Assembly (NCBI GenBank): GCA_019638285.1
Contig: JAHBUB010000025.1
Span: forward strand, 1 to 53,053
DNA length: 53,053 nucleotides
DNA from: Cyclobacteriaceae bacterium
Lineage (GTDB): Bacteria; Bacteroidota; Bacteroidia; Cytophagales; Cyclobacteriaceae
Direction: 5' to 3'
A model generated the notes under the pieces. That model searched no databases and was not told where the DNA came from. It saw nothing but the letters and a program-made list of their open reading frames with translations. How positions within the stretch are numbered: position 1 is the first letter of the stretch; each line of letters starts with the position of its first letter. Shown piece by piece: positions 43,201 to 50,783 of this stretch. The translations under genes were made by a program, and so were the position numbers.

Positions 43201-43692
43201 ATGAAAAAGATCAATTATATCTACCTTCTTTTGATGACGATGGCCCTTGGGGCCTGTGCACAAAACAGCAAGAATGAACAAAAACAAGCGAACAACTTCC
43301 CTATGAAAAAGACAGAACAAGAATGGAAAGCAGCGCTCACCGCTGAACAATACAATATCTTAAGAGAGAAAGGAACAGAACGGGCTTTCACCGGCAAATA
43401 TTGGGATAACCATGAAAAAGGCAAATATTATTGTGCCGCCTGTCATCAAGAACTATTTGATTCCAACACTAAGTTTGAGTCCGGTTCTGGATGGCCCAGC
43501 TTCTACCAACCCCTAAAAGACGAGGCAGTAGTGGTAGGTAAGGACAATAGCCTTGGTATGGAGCGTGATGAAGTGGTATGTAGTCGATGTGGTGGGCATC
43601 TGGGACACGTATTCCCAGATGGTCCGAAGCCAACTGGCCTCAGGTATTGCATGAACTCTGCTGCCATGGAGTTCAAGAAGGCAGATAAATAA
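43201..43692 (+). CDS. msrB: Peptide-methionine (R)-S-oxide reductase, lipoprotein form
   Basis: Repairs methionine-R-sulfoxide in proteins. From the ATG at 43201 the 163-aa product has a leader with lipobox ALGAC (Cys19), so it is an envelope lipoprotein. MsrB zinc site Cys78/Cys81 (YYCAACHQ) and Cys127/Cys130 (VCSRCGG), the [10 protein letters not shown] block, [11 protein letters not shown], and catalytic Cys150 in RYCMNSAAM are all present. No MsrA is fused or adjacent. A second Cys for resolving may be one in the 60s region of the family but is not obvious. Ends in a terminator. Confidence 0.93.
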   Translation: MKKINYIYLLLMTMALGACAQNSKNEQKQANNFPMKKTEQEWKAALTAEQYNILREKGTERAFTGKYWDNHEKGKYYCAACHQELFDSNTKFESGSGWPSFYQPLKDEAVVVGKDNSLGMERDEVVCSRCGGHLGHVFPDGPKPTGLRYCMNSAAMEFKKADK

Positions 43693-43716
43693 AGAACAGA
43701 TTTAAAAATAAGTAGG

Positions 43717-43742
43717 AGGCCGTTGAATACTATCAACGGCCT
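43717..43742 (+). terminator. Intrinsic terminator after msrB
   Basis: AGGCCGTTGA (43717-43726) and TCAACGGCCT (43733-43742) with a 6-base loop and T6 downstream, 24 bases past the stop. Confidence 0.9.
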
Positions 43743-43774
43743 TTTTTCATACCTTTTCAGTAAATACTATTGTC

Positions 43775-44629
43775 ATGTGCAGATTAATGGCCTACAAAGG
43801 CACGCCCATCATTGCAGATAAATTGCTGTATCAGCCTAAGAACTCCCTCATCCGACAGAGTATCAACGCCAAAGAGATAGAAGAACCACTTAATGGAGAT
43901 GGTTTTGGAATCGGATGGTATGTGCCCGAGGTAAATAACGAACCTGTTAATTTTGTCTCCGTGCACCCCGCTTGGAATAGCCGAAACCTTCGTAATCTGG
44001 CGCCTAAAATAAAAACAAATTGCCTACTAGCGCATGTACGTGCCGCCAGTGTGGGTGAAGTATCGGAATCAAATTGTCATCCATTTCAGTACAAGCAACT
44101 TTTGATGGCACACAATGGCGGACTTGAAAATTTTCCCCTCATCAAAAGAAAATTAAGAGAGCCTTTGGATGATGAACTTTACAATTGGATAAAGGGACAG
44201 ACCGATTCAGAACATCTCTTCGCCTTTCTACTTAATTACTTGTATACAAATCACAAGGTAATCACCGGAGATGCAGTTGCGGATGCCTTCAACTACACTT
44301 TTGATAAAGTAAATGGGTTGATGAAACAAGTAGGTATTAATGAACCCGCTTACCTCAATATGGCCATCACCAATGGAGAGTTTATAGTGGCCACCCGATA
44401 CGTCTCAGATGCCTCGTATGAACCGCTTACACTCTATCATTCAGAAGGCAGCCGTTATGTGGTGGAGAATGGAATCACTCATCTGGAGGCCCCTAAAGAT
44501 GATGACAATGCTGTACTGGTGGTGTCAGAAAAACTAACGGAAGGGAAGCAATGGACGATGATCCCCAAGAATCATCTGGTAATTGTAGAGTCCAGCCTGA
44601 ATGTAAGAATAAGGCCTATTTCAGCATAA
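43775..44629 (+). CDS. Class II glutamine amidotransferase (YafJ/EgtC/DUG3-like)
   Basis: 284-aa N-terminal-nucleophile amidohydrolase. The sequence starts MCRLMAYKG so Cys2 becomes the nucleophile after Met removal. DGFGIGWY, LLAHVRAASVG, NCHPFQ and MAHNGGLENF are the GATase_6 oxyanion and glutamine-binding blocks. The C-terminal half has no synthase domain, so the enzyme hydrolyses gamma-glutamyl amides. The closest families are YafJ, DUG3 and mycobacterial EgtC. EgtC removes glutamate from the product of EgtB, and an EgtB is encoded 16 kb away. That link is a hypothesis only; the start MCRLMAYKG looks more YafJ-like. Confidence 0.85.
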   Translation: MCRLMAYKGTPIIADKLLYQPKNSLIRQSINAKEIEEPLNGDGFGIGWYVPEVNNEPVNFVSVHPAWNSRNLRNLAPKIKTNCLLAHVRAASVGEVSESNCHPFQYKQLLMAHNGGLENFPLIKRKLREPLDDELYNWIKGQTDSEHLFAFLLNYLYTNHKVITGDAVADAFNYTFDKVNGLMKQVGINEPAYLNMAITNGEFIVATRYVSDASYEPLTLYHSEGSRYVVENGITHLEAPKDDDNAVLVVSEKLTEGKQWTMIPKNHLVIVESSLNVRIRPISA

Positions 44630-44661
44630 ATTTTAGTAGTTTTCAGCCAAAATTTTAGTCT

Positions 44662-45858
44662 GTGAAATACGATGTAGTAATTATCGGTGGGGGAATTGTG
44701 GGTTTGGCCTCGGCACTCCAACTGCAAAACGACAACCCCAATATCAAGTTACTTCTTCTCGAAAAAGAGAAAGCACTTGCCCTTCATCAAACCGGTAATA
44801 ACAGCGGTGTAATTCACTCCGGCATTTATTATAAGCCTGGAAGCCTAAAGGCAACCAACTGCTTACGCGGCTACAACTTATTGGTTGATTTTTGTAAACT
44901 GAATGCCATCCCCTTCGAGTTGTGTGGAAAAATAATCGTAGCCACCAATACTGAAGAAATTCCTTTGTTGGATAAATTATTTGAACGTGGACAACAGAAT
45001 GGCCTTACCCATTTAAAAAAAATAAATAAAGAAGAACTAAAAGAATATGAACCGCATGTCAATGGTATTGCGGGTGTGGTGGTACCGCAAACCGGCATTG
45101 TAGATTACAAAATGGTAGCCAAAAAATATGGTGAACTGATTCAAAACAAAGGTGGTGAAATACGGTTGAGTGAAAAGGTAATTGAAATCCAGGAAAATGA
45201 AACCGAAATTGTGGTGGTGTCCCAAAGAGAAAGTTATACTACAAAACTGGTCATTAATTGTGGTGGATTGTATTCGGACAAGATAGCGCGACTCACCACA
45301 CCGGATCTCAACCTTAAAATTATCCCATTTAGAGGTGAGTACTATAAATTGAAAAAAGAAAAGGAATATCTGGTTAAAAATTTAATCTACCCCGTACCTG
45401 ATCCCAATTTTCCTTTTCTCGGTGTTCACTTTACCAGAATGATCGAAGGAGGAGTCGAGGCCGGACCCAATGCCGTGTTGGCGTTCAGTCGTGAGGGCTA
45501 CAAAAAAAGTGACATTAATCTGGCAGAATTGGCCGAGTCACTGGCATGGCCGGGATTTCAGAAGGTAGCTTTCAAATATTGGAAAACAGGTATGGGTGAA
45601 ATGTACCGTTCATTTTCAAAGGCTGCTTTTGTAAAAGCGTTGCAAAAATTAATTCCTGAAATACAATATGAGGATCTCGAAAATGGAGGTGCGGGTGTGA
45701 GAGCCCAAGCTTGTGATAGGAACGGAGGCCTGGTGGACGATTTTATGATTGTAGAAAAAAAGCACGTGATCAATGTGTGCAATGCCCCCTCTCCTGCTGC
45801 CACCTCTTCATTGGCCATTGGAGAGACAATTGCTCAATTGGCAGCCAAAAGGTTTTAG
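44662..45858 (+). CDS. lhgO: L-2-hydroxyglutarate oxidase
   Basis: FAD-dependent oxidase converting L-2-hydroxyglutarate to 2-oxoglutarate, a metabolite-repair enzyme. The 398-aa protein begins with a GTG and the Rossmann motif VVIIGGGIVGLASALQ (GGGIVG 9-14), then HQTGNNSGVIHSGIYYKPGSLKA, the signature of LhgO, and RGEYYKLKKE and GGAGVRAQACD further on. The C-terminal FAD block CNAPSPAATSSLAIGE is intact. It overlaps the convergent ridA stop by 4 bases. It may share a promoter with the amidotransferase 32 bases upstream. Confidence 0.9.
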   Translation: MKYDVVIIGGGIVGLASALQLQNDNPNIKLLLLEKEKALALHQTGNNSGVIHSGIYYKPGSLKATNCLRGYNLLVDFCKLNAIPFELCGKIIVATNTEEIPLLDKLFERGQQNGLTHLKKINKEELKEYEPHVNGIAGVVVPQTGIVDYKMVAKKYGELIQNKGGEIRLSEKVIEIQENETEIVVVSQRESYTTKLVINCGGLYSDKIARLTTPDLNLKIIPFRGEYYKLKKEKEYLVKNLIYPVPDPNFPFLGVHFTRMIEGGVEAGPNAVLAFSREGYKKSDINLAELAESLAWPGFQKVAFKYWKTGMGEMYRSFSKAAFVKALQKLIPEIQYEDLENGGAGVRAQACDRNGGLVDDFMIVEKKHVINVCNAPSPAATSSLAIGETIAQLAAKRF

Positions 45859-46247
45859 TTGCTCTTAATAGCGGTGGCTTCTATCTCTACCAGATGATCC
45901 GAATCGATTAGTTTGCTAATCTCTACCATAGAAGTCACTGGCTTTATCTTCTGAAAGAATTCGCCATGTGCCCTACCTATTTCCTCCCAATGGCTGATGT
46001 CAGTTACAAACATCCTTGTTCGCACCACATCTTTTAATTCAAAGCCGGCTTTTATCAATACCTTTTCGATCTTTTCAAGAATAAATCTTGTTTGTTGGTA
46101 GTGATCTCCTTTACCCACCAACTCTCCACCTTCATCCACAGCAACAGTTCCGGATATTTCGAGCTGATTTCCGATTTGTACAGCACGGCTATAGCCCACA
46201 ATGTCCTCCCATTTGGCACCCGAAGAAAAATTATTTCGTTTATCCAT
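45855..46247 (-). CDS. RidA family protein
   Basis: 130-aa member of the YjgF/YER057c/UK114 group of enamine/imine deaminases. The features are SGAKWEDIVGYSRAVQIGN, a Gly-rich turn GTVAVDEGGELVGKG, and VVRTRMFVTDISHWEEIGRAHGEFF, with the Arg of the active site. The C-terminus lacks the typical PxxRxxxxxx of RidA itself: KPVTSMVEISKLIDSDHLVEIEATA has Met-Val where RidA usually has Pro-Ala-Arg, so a RidA-like subgroup is more likely than the archetype. It is transcribed divergently from the MoeB/ThiF gene and convergently with lhgO. Confidence 0.85.
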   Translation of the reverse strand: MDKRNNFSSGAKWEDIVGYSRAVQIGNQLEISGTVAVDEGGELVGKGDHYQQTRFILEKIEKVLIKAGFELKDVVRTRMFVTDISHWEEIGRAHGEFFQKIKPVTSMVEISKLIDSDHLVEIEATAIKSN

Positions 46248-46300
46248 TTTTTTAATGATTTACCAATCACACAAGTATCGTAAATTGAAGAGAATTAGCT

Positions 46301-47431
46301 ATGAGTAAAGTAATTGATTTTAATAAAAAAGAACTAGAGCGATACAGTCGCCACTTTGTGCTACCCCAATTTGGAATAGAGGGCCAGCAAAAGTTAAAAG
46401 CTGCTTCTGTGATTGTGATCGGTGCCGGAGGTCTTGGCTGTCCCGTTTTGCAATACCTAGTGGCCGCGGGTGTAGGCACCATTGGTATTTTGGATTTTGA
46501 CATTGTAGGTGAATCCAACCTACAACGACAAGTTCTTTACGGAGTTGATGATATCGGTAAACCCAAAGCCCAGCAAGCGGCCGAAAAACTCAAAGCCCTT
46601 AATCCATATATCAAAATTGAGATCATCAATAACAAAATTGATTCTGCTAATGCATTAGAGTTGTTAGGGCCCTTTGATATCATCGTGGACTGTACAGATA
46701 ACTTCCCCACTCGGTATTTGCTGAATGATGCGTCTGTTCTATTGGACAAACCGTTGGTGTATGGATCTATTTTTCGATACGAGGGACAGGTAGCAGTGTT
46801 TAATCTAAATCGGAGTGCTAGCTACAGAGATCTTTACCAAGCCCCACCCTCACCTGGTTCTGTCCCTAATTGTGAAGAGGGTGGCGTGTTGGGTGTATTA
46901 CCCGGAATTATCGGATGTTTACAGGCCAATGAGGTACTAAAAATAATAGCCGGGATTGGTGAGCCCCTTATCAACAAAGTACTCTTGATAGACACACTGA
47001 GTATGGATATTAATGTGATTAAATTTCCAAACCGGAATGAAAGGAATTCAATAAAAAAACTAATAGATTACGAATCATTTTGTGGGATTAATAATACAAC
47101 GAAAGAAATGGATATGAAAGAGGTAACCGTCAACGAGTTAAAAGCCTTGAAGGAAAATGGTGCTGATTTTCAATTGATCGATGTGAGAGAAGAGTACGAG
47201 TGTGAAATATGTAGCATTAATGGAGAGCATATTCCTATTGGAAATATACCTGAAAGTATAGAAAAAATAAGTCGTAATAAGAAGGTAATCATCCATTGCC
47301 GGAGTGGGTCACGGAGTGGCAACACCATAAAATGGTTAGAAAAAAACTACCACTTTGATAATCTCTACAACCTGAAAGGGGGCATCATAGCTTGGGCAGA
47401 AGAAATTGATACTTCGCTCACCAAATACTGA
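46301..47431 (+). CDS. moeB: MoeB/ThiF-family adenylyltransferase fused to a rhodanese domain
   Basis: Activates a sulfur-carrier protein C-terminus (MoaD- or ThiS-type) by adenylation, then passes sulfur through its own rhodanese domain. The 376-aa protein has GAGGLG (41-46), DFDIVGESNLQRQ, the catalytic Cys191 region (SVPNCEEGGVLGVLPG) and, after about residue 270, a rhodanese module with LIDVREEYECE and the thiol-carrying Cys333 in HCRSGSRSG. The zinc-binding CxxC pairs of E. coli MoeB are missing, as in many Bacteroidota. No moa or thi gene is near, so partner identity (molybdopterin, thiamine or tRNA thiolation) is open. Confidence 0.85.
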   Translation: MSKVIDFNKKELERYSRHFVLPQFGIEGQQKLKAASVIVIGAGGLGCPVLQYLVAAGVGTIGILDFDIVGESNLQRQVLYGVDDIGKPKAQQAAEKLKALNPYIKIEIINNKIDSANALELLGPFDIIVDCTDNFPTRYLLNDASVLLDKPLVYGSIFRYEGQVAVFNLNRSASYRDLYQAPPSPGSVPNCEEGGVLGVLPGIIGCLQANEVLKIIAGIGEPLINKVLLIDTLSMDINVIKFPNRNERNSIKKLIDYESFCGINNTTKEMDMKEVTVNELKALKENGADFQLIDVREEYECEICSINGEHIPIGNIPESIEKISRNKKVIIHCRSGSRSGNTIKWLEKNYHFDNLYNLKGGIIAWAEEIDTSLTKY

Positions 47432-47452
47432 TTTCTTCACAGCGTATCGGAA

Positions 47453-48829
47453 TTACCCTTTTTTCCACATTAAGCTCCCCAGAATTAACGAGGCAATGCT
47501 GACCGTAGTGGCTGGCACCAGACTGGGTATTTCTAATGGATAAACCCACTCAAAGAACAACCAGGCTATTAACCCCATCACCATACTCAATATTGCTCCT
47601 GTGCTTCTGGTTCTCTTCCAATATAAGCCAAACGTAAGTGACGCAAAAAGCGATACCAGGCTTAGTATAGAGGATTCTGCCACCAATTCATAAATATTCT
47701 CACGAAGACTGGCCATCACCGTTGCCACGATAGCAAAAAATAATATAGATAGTCGGGTAACATAGAGTAGCTGTTTATCCGACAAAGTGTTTTTCGTTAA
47801 GGGCTGAATTAGGTTTTTAGAAAATATAGCAGCAGGTGCAAGCAGTGCCGAACTAGTGGTGCTCATAATAGCTGACAACAGGGAACCAAAGAATAGTATT
47901 TGAACTGGCATGGATGTATGCATTAACACCATGTGGGGTAGCACCAATTGGGCATCACCCGCCAGTTGGTCCGCATAAAGATATTTGGTACATAAACTAA
48001 TAAACAAAGGAAGCATGGCAATCGTCAAATACAATCCCGCAGCAATAAAGCACGAGCGAACAGCAATCTTTACTGACCCGGAAGACATCACTCGCTGAAA
48101 AATATCCTGAGAGGGAATAGAACCCAGGCCAAGTACCGACCATGCCGCGATGTATGTGGTTATTTCTTTAATGTCCCATGAGGGCACAAATTTATAGTTG
48201 CGTGGATGTACCTCACTGAGAACGTTTGCCACTCCGCCCGCTTTATCAGCAAGCACAAAGGACAAGACCAATAGCCCAATAACAATAATTATGCTTTGAA
48301 TAAAATCTGTAATAGAGATCGCCCACATTCCCCCTATGAAAGTATAAAAAGTAACTACTATAGCACTGATGACCACTCCCTGCCAGACTTCAATACCCAC
48401 CACCACATTTAGAATAAGTCCCATTGCTACCAATTGCGCAGCGATGTAACCCACATAAGGAGGGGCAAGGAAAATACTTGCTATCAATTCTGTTCTCTTG
48501 CCATAGCGATACTTAAAGTAATCACCCAGCGTGAGGAGGTTCATGTTGTATAACTTTCTGGCAAAAAAAAGTCCAAACAAAACAAGACAAAGTGCTGCAC
48601 CAAATGGATCTTCAATCACAGCATACAATCCTCCCTGCAGAAACTCTGCTGAAGCACCAAACACAGTTTCGGATCCAAACCAGATAGCGAACAACGCGGC
48701 AGAGCTAAGCATAATGGGCAAGCTTCGCCCTGCAAGCATAAAATCCCCCGAGGTTTTTACCTTCCGCGATGCCCAATAACCAATGGCCACTGTTAAGAGT
48801 AAATACGCAATGATGGAAAGTAATAACAA
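47453..48829 (-). CDS. Sodium:solute symporter (SSS/SLC5 family)
   Basis: Cytoplasmic-membrane transporter of 458 aa with about twelve to thirteen hydrophobic helices. Family blocks are SAALFAIWFGSETVFGASAEF, the LGDYFKYRYGKR loop, GGMWAISITDFIQSIIIVIGL, and GSLLSAIMSTTSSALLAPAAIFSKN, the last carrying the sodium-coordinating Ser/Thr. Substrate is not predictable; solute class in this family ranges over sugars, amino acids and organic acids. The start is TTG at 48829, forced by a TAA four codons upstream and absence of an early ATG. Convergent with moeB at 22 bases. Confidence 0.88.
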   Translation of the reverse strand: MLLLSIIAYLLLTVAIGYWASRKVKTSGDFMLAGRSLPIMLSSAALFAIWFGSETVFGASAEFLQGGLYAVIEDPFGAALCLVLFGLFFARKLYNMNLLTLGDYFKYRYGKRTELIASIFLAPPYVGYIAAQLVAMGLILNVVVGIEVWQGVVISAIVVTFYTFIGGMWAISITDFIQSIIIVIGLLVLSFVLADKAGGVANVLSEVHPRNYKFVPSWDIKEITTYIAAWSVLGLGSIPSQDIFQRVMSSGSVKIAVRSCFIAAGLYLTIAMLPLFISLCTKYLYADQLAGDAQLVLPHMVLMHTSMPVQILFFGSLLSAIMSTTSSALLAPAAIFSKNLIQPLTKNTLSDKQLLYVTRLSILFFAIVATVMASLRENIYELVAESSILSLVSLFASLTFGLYWKRTRSTGAILSMVMGLIAWLFFEWVYPLEIPSLVPATTVSIASLILGSLMWKKG

Positions 48830-49149
48830 CTCAGCCGTTTATAGAAGGTAAAAGGTTTTAAACTTAAAAGTATCAAACCATTCAATATATTCTATGGATT
48901 AAAAATAAAAATGAAGAATCAATCTGTCTTCGTGCTACAGATATTTCCAAAGGATCAGAAGAGTTATTACAAGACGAAGGGCAAGGAGAAAATGGAATGG
49001 GTTATAAAGAGAAAATCCCCCGAAGTCCTTGACCCCGGGGGATAATCCTGTCTATAGTTGGCTTTAATCTGATACTAAAGTACAGCAGCCTATGTTTTTA
49101 AAAAATAGCGATCCGGCAATATGATTCTACAGTTGATAAGTTGCTGTTT
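48830..49149. other. 320-base region between the symporter and a small membrane protein
   Basis: Contains the terminator of the minus-strand translation cluster (49015-49043). A 44-codon frame on the plus strand (48911-49045) has no recognisable features and runs through that hairpin; it is not accepted as a gene. Otherwise nothing was seen. Confidence 0.5.
49015..49043 (-). terminator. Intrinsic terminator for the minus-strand cluster
   Basis: On the minus strand ATCCCCCG and CGGGGGAT form an 8-bp stem with a 13-base loop, followed by TTTTCTCTTT. It lies 107 bases after the stop of the small membrane protein gene, ending the thrS-to-49150 run. Confidence 0.75.
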
Positions 49150-49341
49150 TCACCGTTGAATTGCTTTCAGAGTATCCCTTAACAGGGAATCTGGGACCAT
49201 AAATTGAGATTTAGCCCTCTCCTTAGGTTGAGATTTAGCCCCGGGAAAGGTAGTACGAGTAGCAATATCGTAACCCATGTATCCCAACCCCATAAAAAAT
49301 AGCACAGCCAGCGCAATGAATATCTTTTTAGAATTGCTCAT
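49150..49341 (-). CDS. Small single-pass membrane protein of unknown function
   Basis: 63-aa protein: basic start (MSNSKK), one hydrophobic helix (IFIALAVLFFMGLGYMGYDIA), then a short polar tail rich in Lys/Ser/Gln. It is downstream of rplT, from which it is separated by an intrinsic terminator, so its expression is probably by read-through or its own promoter. The family is not recognised. The clean topology and ATG start argue that it is a real gene. Confidence 0.6.
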   Translation of the reverse strand: MSNSKKIFIALAVLFFMGLGYMGYDIATRTTFPGAKSQPKERAKSQFMVPDSLLRDTLKAIQR

Positions 49342-49368
49342 AAATCACAAAAGTAGGAATTAAACAAA

Positions 49369-49389
49369 AAAAGGGCGCAAGGCCCTTTT
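49369..49389 (-). terminator. Intrinsic terminator after rplT
   Basis: The minus strand reads AAAAGGGC, 5-base loop, GCCCTTTT with further T from the A-run 49366-49372. Twenty-one bases past the rplT stop. Confidence 0.8.
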
Positions 49390-49409
49390 CAATATTTAGT
49401 AAATCGTAA

Positions 49410-49754
49410 TTAACCAAGTTTCTTGATGATGGCTCCAAAAGCCTCAGGATGGTTTGCGGCAAGGTCAGCAAGCACTTTTCTGTTAAGTTCAACACCGGCT
49501 TTCTTTGCTTTACCCATAAACTCAGAATACGACATGCCATGAAGCCTTGCTCCCGCATTGATTCTTTGAATCCAAAGTGCTCTGAAATCTCTTTTCTTAG
49601 CTTTACGATCTCTGTATGCATATACAAGACCTTTCTCGACAGCATTTTTGGCTACTGTCCAAACATTTTTCTTTCTCCCAAAATAACCTTTGGCTAATTT
49701 GAGGACGCGTTTTCTCTTCGCTCGCGATGCTACACTGTTTACTGAACGTGGCAT
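49410..49754 (-). CDS. rplT: 50S ribosomal protein L20
   Basis: 114-aa rRNA-binding protein essential for early 50S assembly. The sequence is canonical: [35 protein letters not shown] split by the basic stretch, then [25 protein letters not shown] and the [27 protein letters not shown] end. In other bacteria L20 also represses its own operon by binding the leader RNA; the 99-base rpmI-rplT gap here is structured. It is the last of the thrS-infC-rpmI-rplT genes and has a terminator. Confidence 0.97.
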   Translation of the reverse strand: MPRSVNSVASRAKRKRVLKLAKGYFGRKKNVWTVAKNAVEKGLVYAYRDRKAKKRDFRALWIQRINAGARLHGMSYSEFMGKAKKAGVELNRKVLADLAANHPEAFGAIIKKLG

Positions 49755-49770
49755 TATTTTTTCAATTTTT

Positions 49771-49815
49771 GGTCAGTGGCGCCTCGAATGAACGAGATCT
49801 TAATGCTCAGTGACC
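49771..49815 (-). promoter_or_regulatory. Structured leader between rpmI and rplT
   Basis: In the minus strand GGTCA (49815-49811) pairs with TGACC (49775-49771), enclosing an inner CTCG/CGAG hairpin (49796-49783). The gap is 99 bases, long for an otherwise compact operon. It could be an autoregulatory L20-type RNA element or simply a spacer; the pairing was found by eye. Confidence 0.35.
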
Positions 49816-49853
49816 GGGTTTAACAATACTGTGACTGCGTATCAATCACAAAC

Positions 49854-50054
49854 CTAAAAAGCATAAGGAAGCATCGGCTTAATATTATCCTCGTCAACTT
49901 TCTTAACGGTGGTTTTTTGGGCCAGTCTTCTCTTCTGCTTAGTTCCTTTTTTTGTCAGGATGTGGTTCATGAAAGCCTTCTTACGCTTAATTTTACCACT
50001 GCCAGTGATTTTAAATCTCTTTTTTGCACCTGACTTCGTCTTTAACTTTGGCAT
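49854..50054 (-). CDS. rpmI: 50S ribosomal protein L35
   Basis: 66 aa, normal length, highly basic. [28 protein letters not shown] and the [13 protein letters not shown] block are typical of L35. It is 20 bases after infC and 99 before rplT, in the conserved order. Deals with assembly of the 50S subunit. Confidence 0.97.
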   Translation of the reverse strand: MPKLKTKSGAKKRFKITGSGKIKRKKAFMNHILTKKGTKQKRRLAQKTTVKKVDEDNIKPMLPYAF

Positions 50055-50074
50055 TCTATTTACACTTAAAAAAA

Positions 50075-50647
50075 TTACTTTTTTGCTTTTGGCGCAATCA
50101 TCATATACATCCTCTTCCCTTCCAGCTTAGGCATCAATTCTACCTTACCGTAATCCTCCAATGATTGTGCAAATTTTAAAAGGAGAATCTCTCCCCGCTC
50201 TTTATACACAATCGATCTTCCTACAAAATGAACGTACGCCTTTACTTTCGATCCTTCCTGAAGAAAATTAATGGCGTGCTTTAGTTTAAAATTAAAGTCA
50301 TGCTCATCTGTATTAGGCCCAAAACGGATCTCTTTGATTACCGTTTTCTGAGCATTCTGCTTTATTTCCTTCTGTTTCTTCTTCTGCTCGTATTTAAACT
50401 TAGAATAATCAATGATTTTACACACTGGAGGTACCGCATTAGGCGATATCTCTACTAAGTCCAACCCTTGCTCTTTTGCCAATTTGATGGCCATCGAAGT
50501 AGAATACACATCTACCTTGATATTTTCCCCAACCACCCTCACCTGAGGTGCGATTATCCTTTCATTTACACGATAAGGTTCTTCTACTACTCGTTGTCTA
50601 AAACCTCTTCTGTTAAAAGGTTTCTTGCTGCCTGGAAATATTGCCAC
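50075..50647 (-). CDS. infC: Translation initiation factor IF-3
   Basis: 190-aa factor that keeps ribosomal subunits apart and proofreads initiator tRNA and start codons. N-domain is marked by [14 protein letters not shown] and [31 protein letters not shown], the C-domain by [41 protein letters not shown]. The start is a GTG at 50647: a TAA precedes by four codons and no ATG is available. Non-AUG starts are common in infC, as IF-3 discriminates against them and limits its own synthesis. It follows a terminator-like hairpin 28 bases upstream. Confidence 0.95.
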   Translation of the reverse strand: MAIFPGSKKPFNRRGFRQRVVEEPYRVNERIIAPQVRVVGENIKVDVYSTSMAIKLAKEQGLDLVEISPNAVPPVCKIIDYSKFKYEQKKKQKEIKQNAQKTVIKEIRFGPNTDEHDFNFKLKHAINFLQEGSKVKAYVHFVGRSIVYKERGEILLLKFAQSLEDYGKVELMPKLEGKRMYMMIAPKAKK

Positions 50648-50674
50648 TAAATGGGTTTAAGTTTAAAAAAATAA

Positions 50675-50695
50675 CCTGCCAGCCATGCCGACAGG
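50675..50695 (-). terminator. Terminator or attenuator hairpin between thrS and infC
   Basis: Minus strand: CCTGTCGGC, ATG loop, GCTGGCAGG, giving nine pairs with two wobbles, followed by TTATTTTTTT. It is 88 bases past the thrS stop and 28 before the infC GTG, and is either the end of thrS transcription or an attenuator of infC-rpmI-rplT. A partial -7 box (GATATTTG, 50707-50700) is just upstream. Confidence 0.7.
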
Positions 50696-50783
50696 GGTGC
50701 AAATATCGCCATATTTTCAACTTTTCAAAAATGCAGGGAAACTTATCTTACCATTATTATATGTAATAATAAGCCATTATTGG

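Noticed and set aside
48911-49045. 44-codon plus-strand frame in the symporter-rplT gap
   Set aside because: No domain, passes through the minus-strand terminator hairpin, and nothing supports a promoter or ribosome binding.
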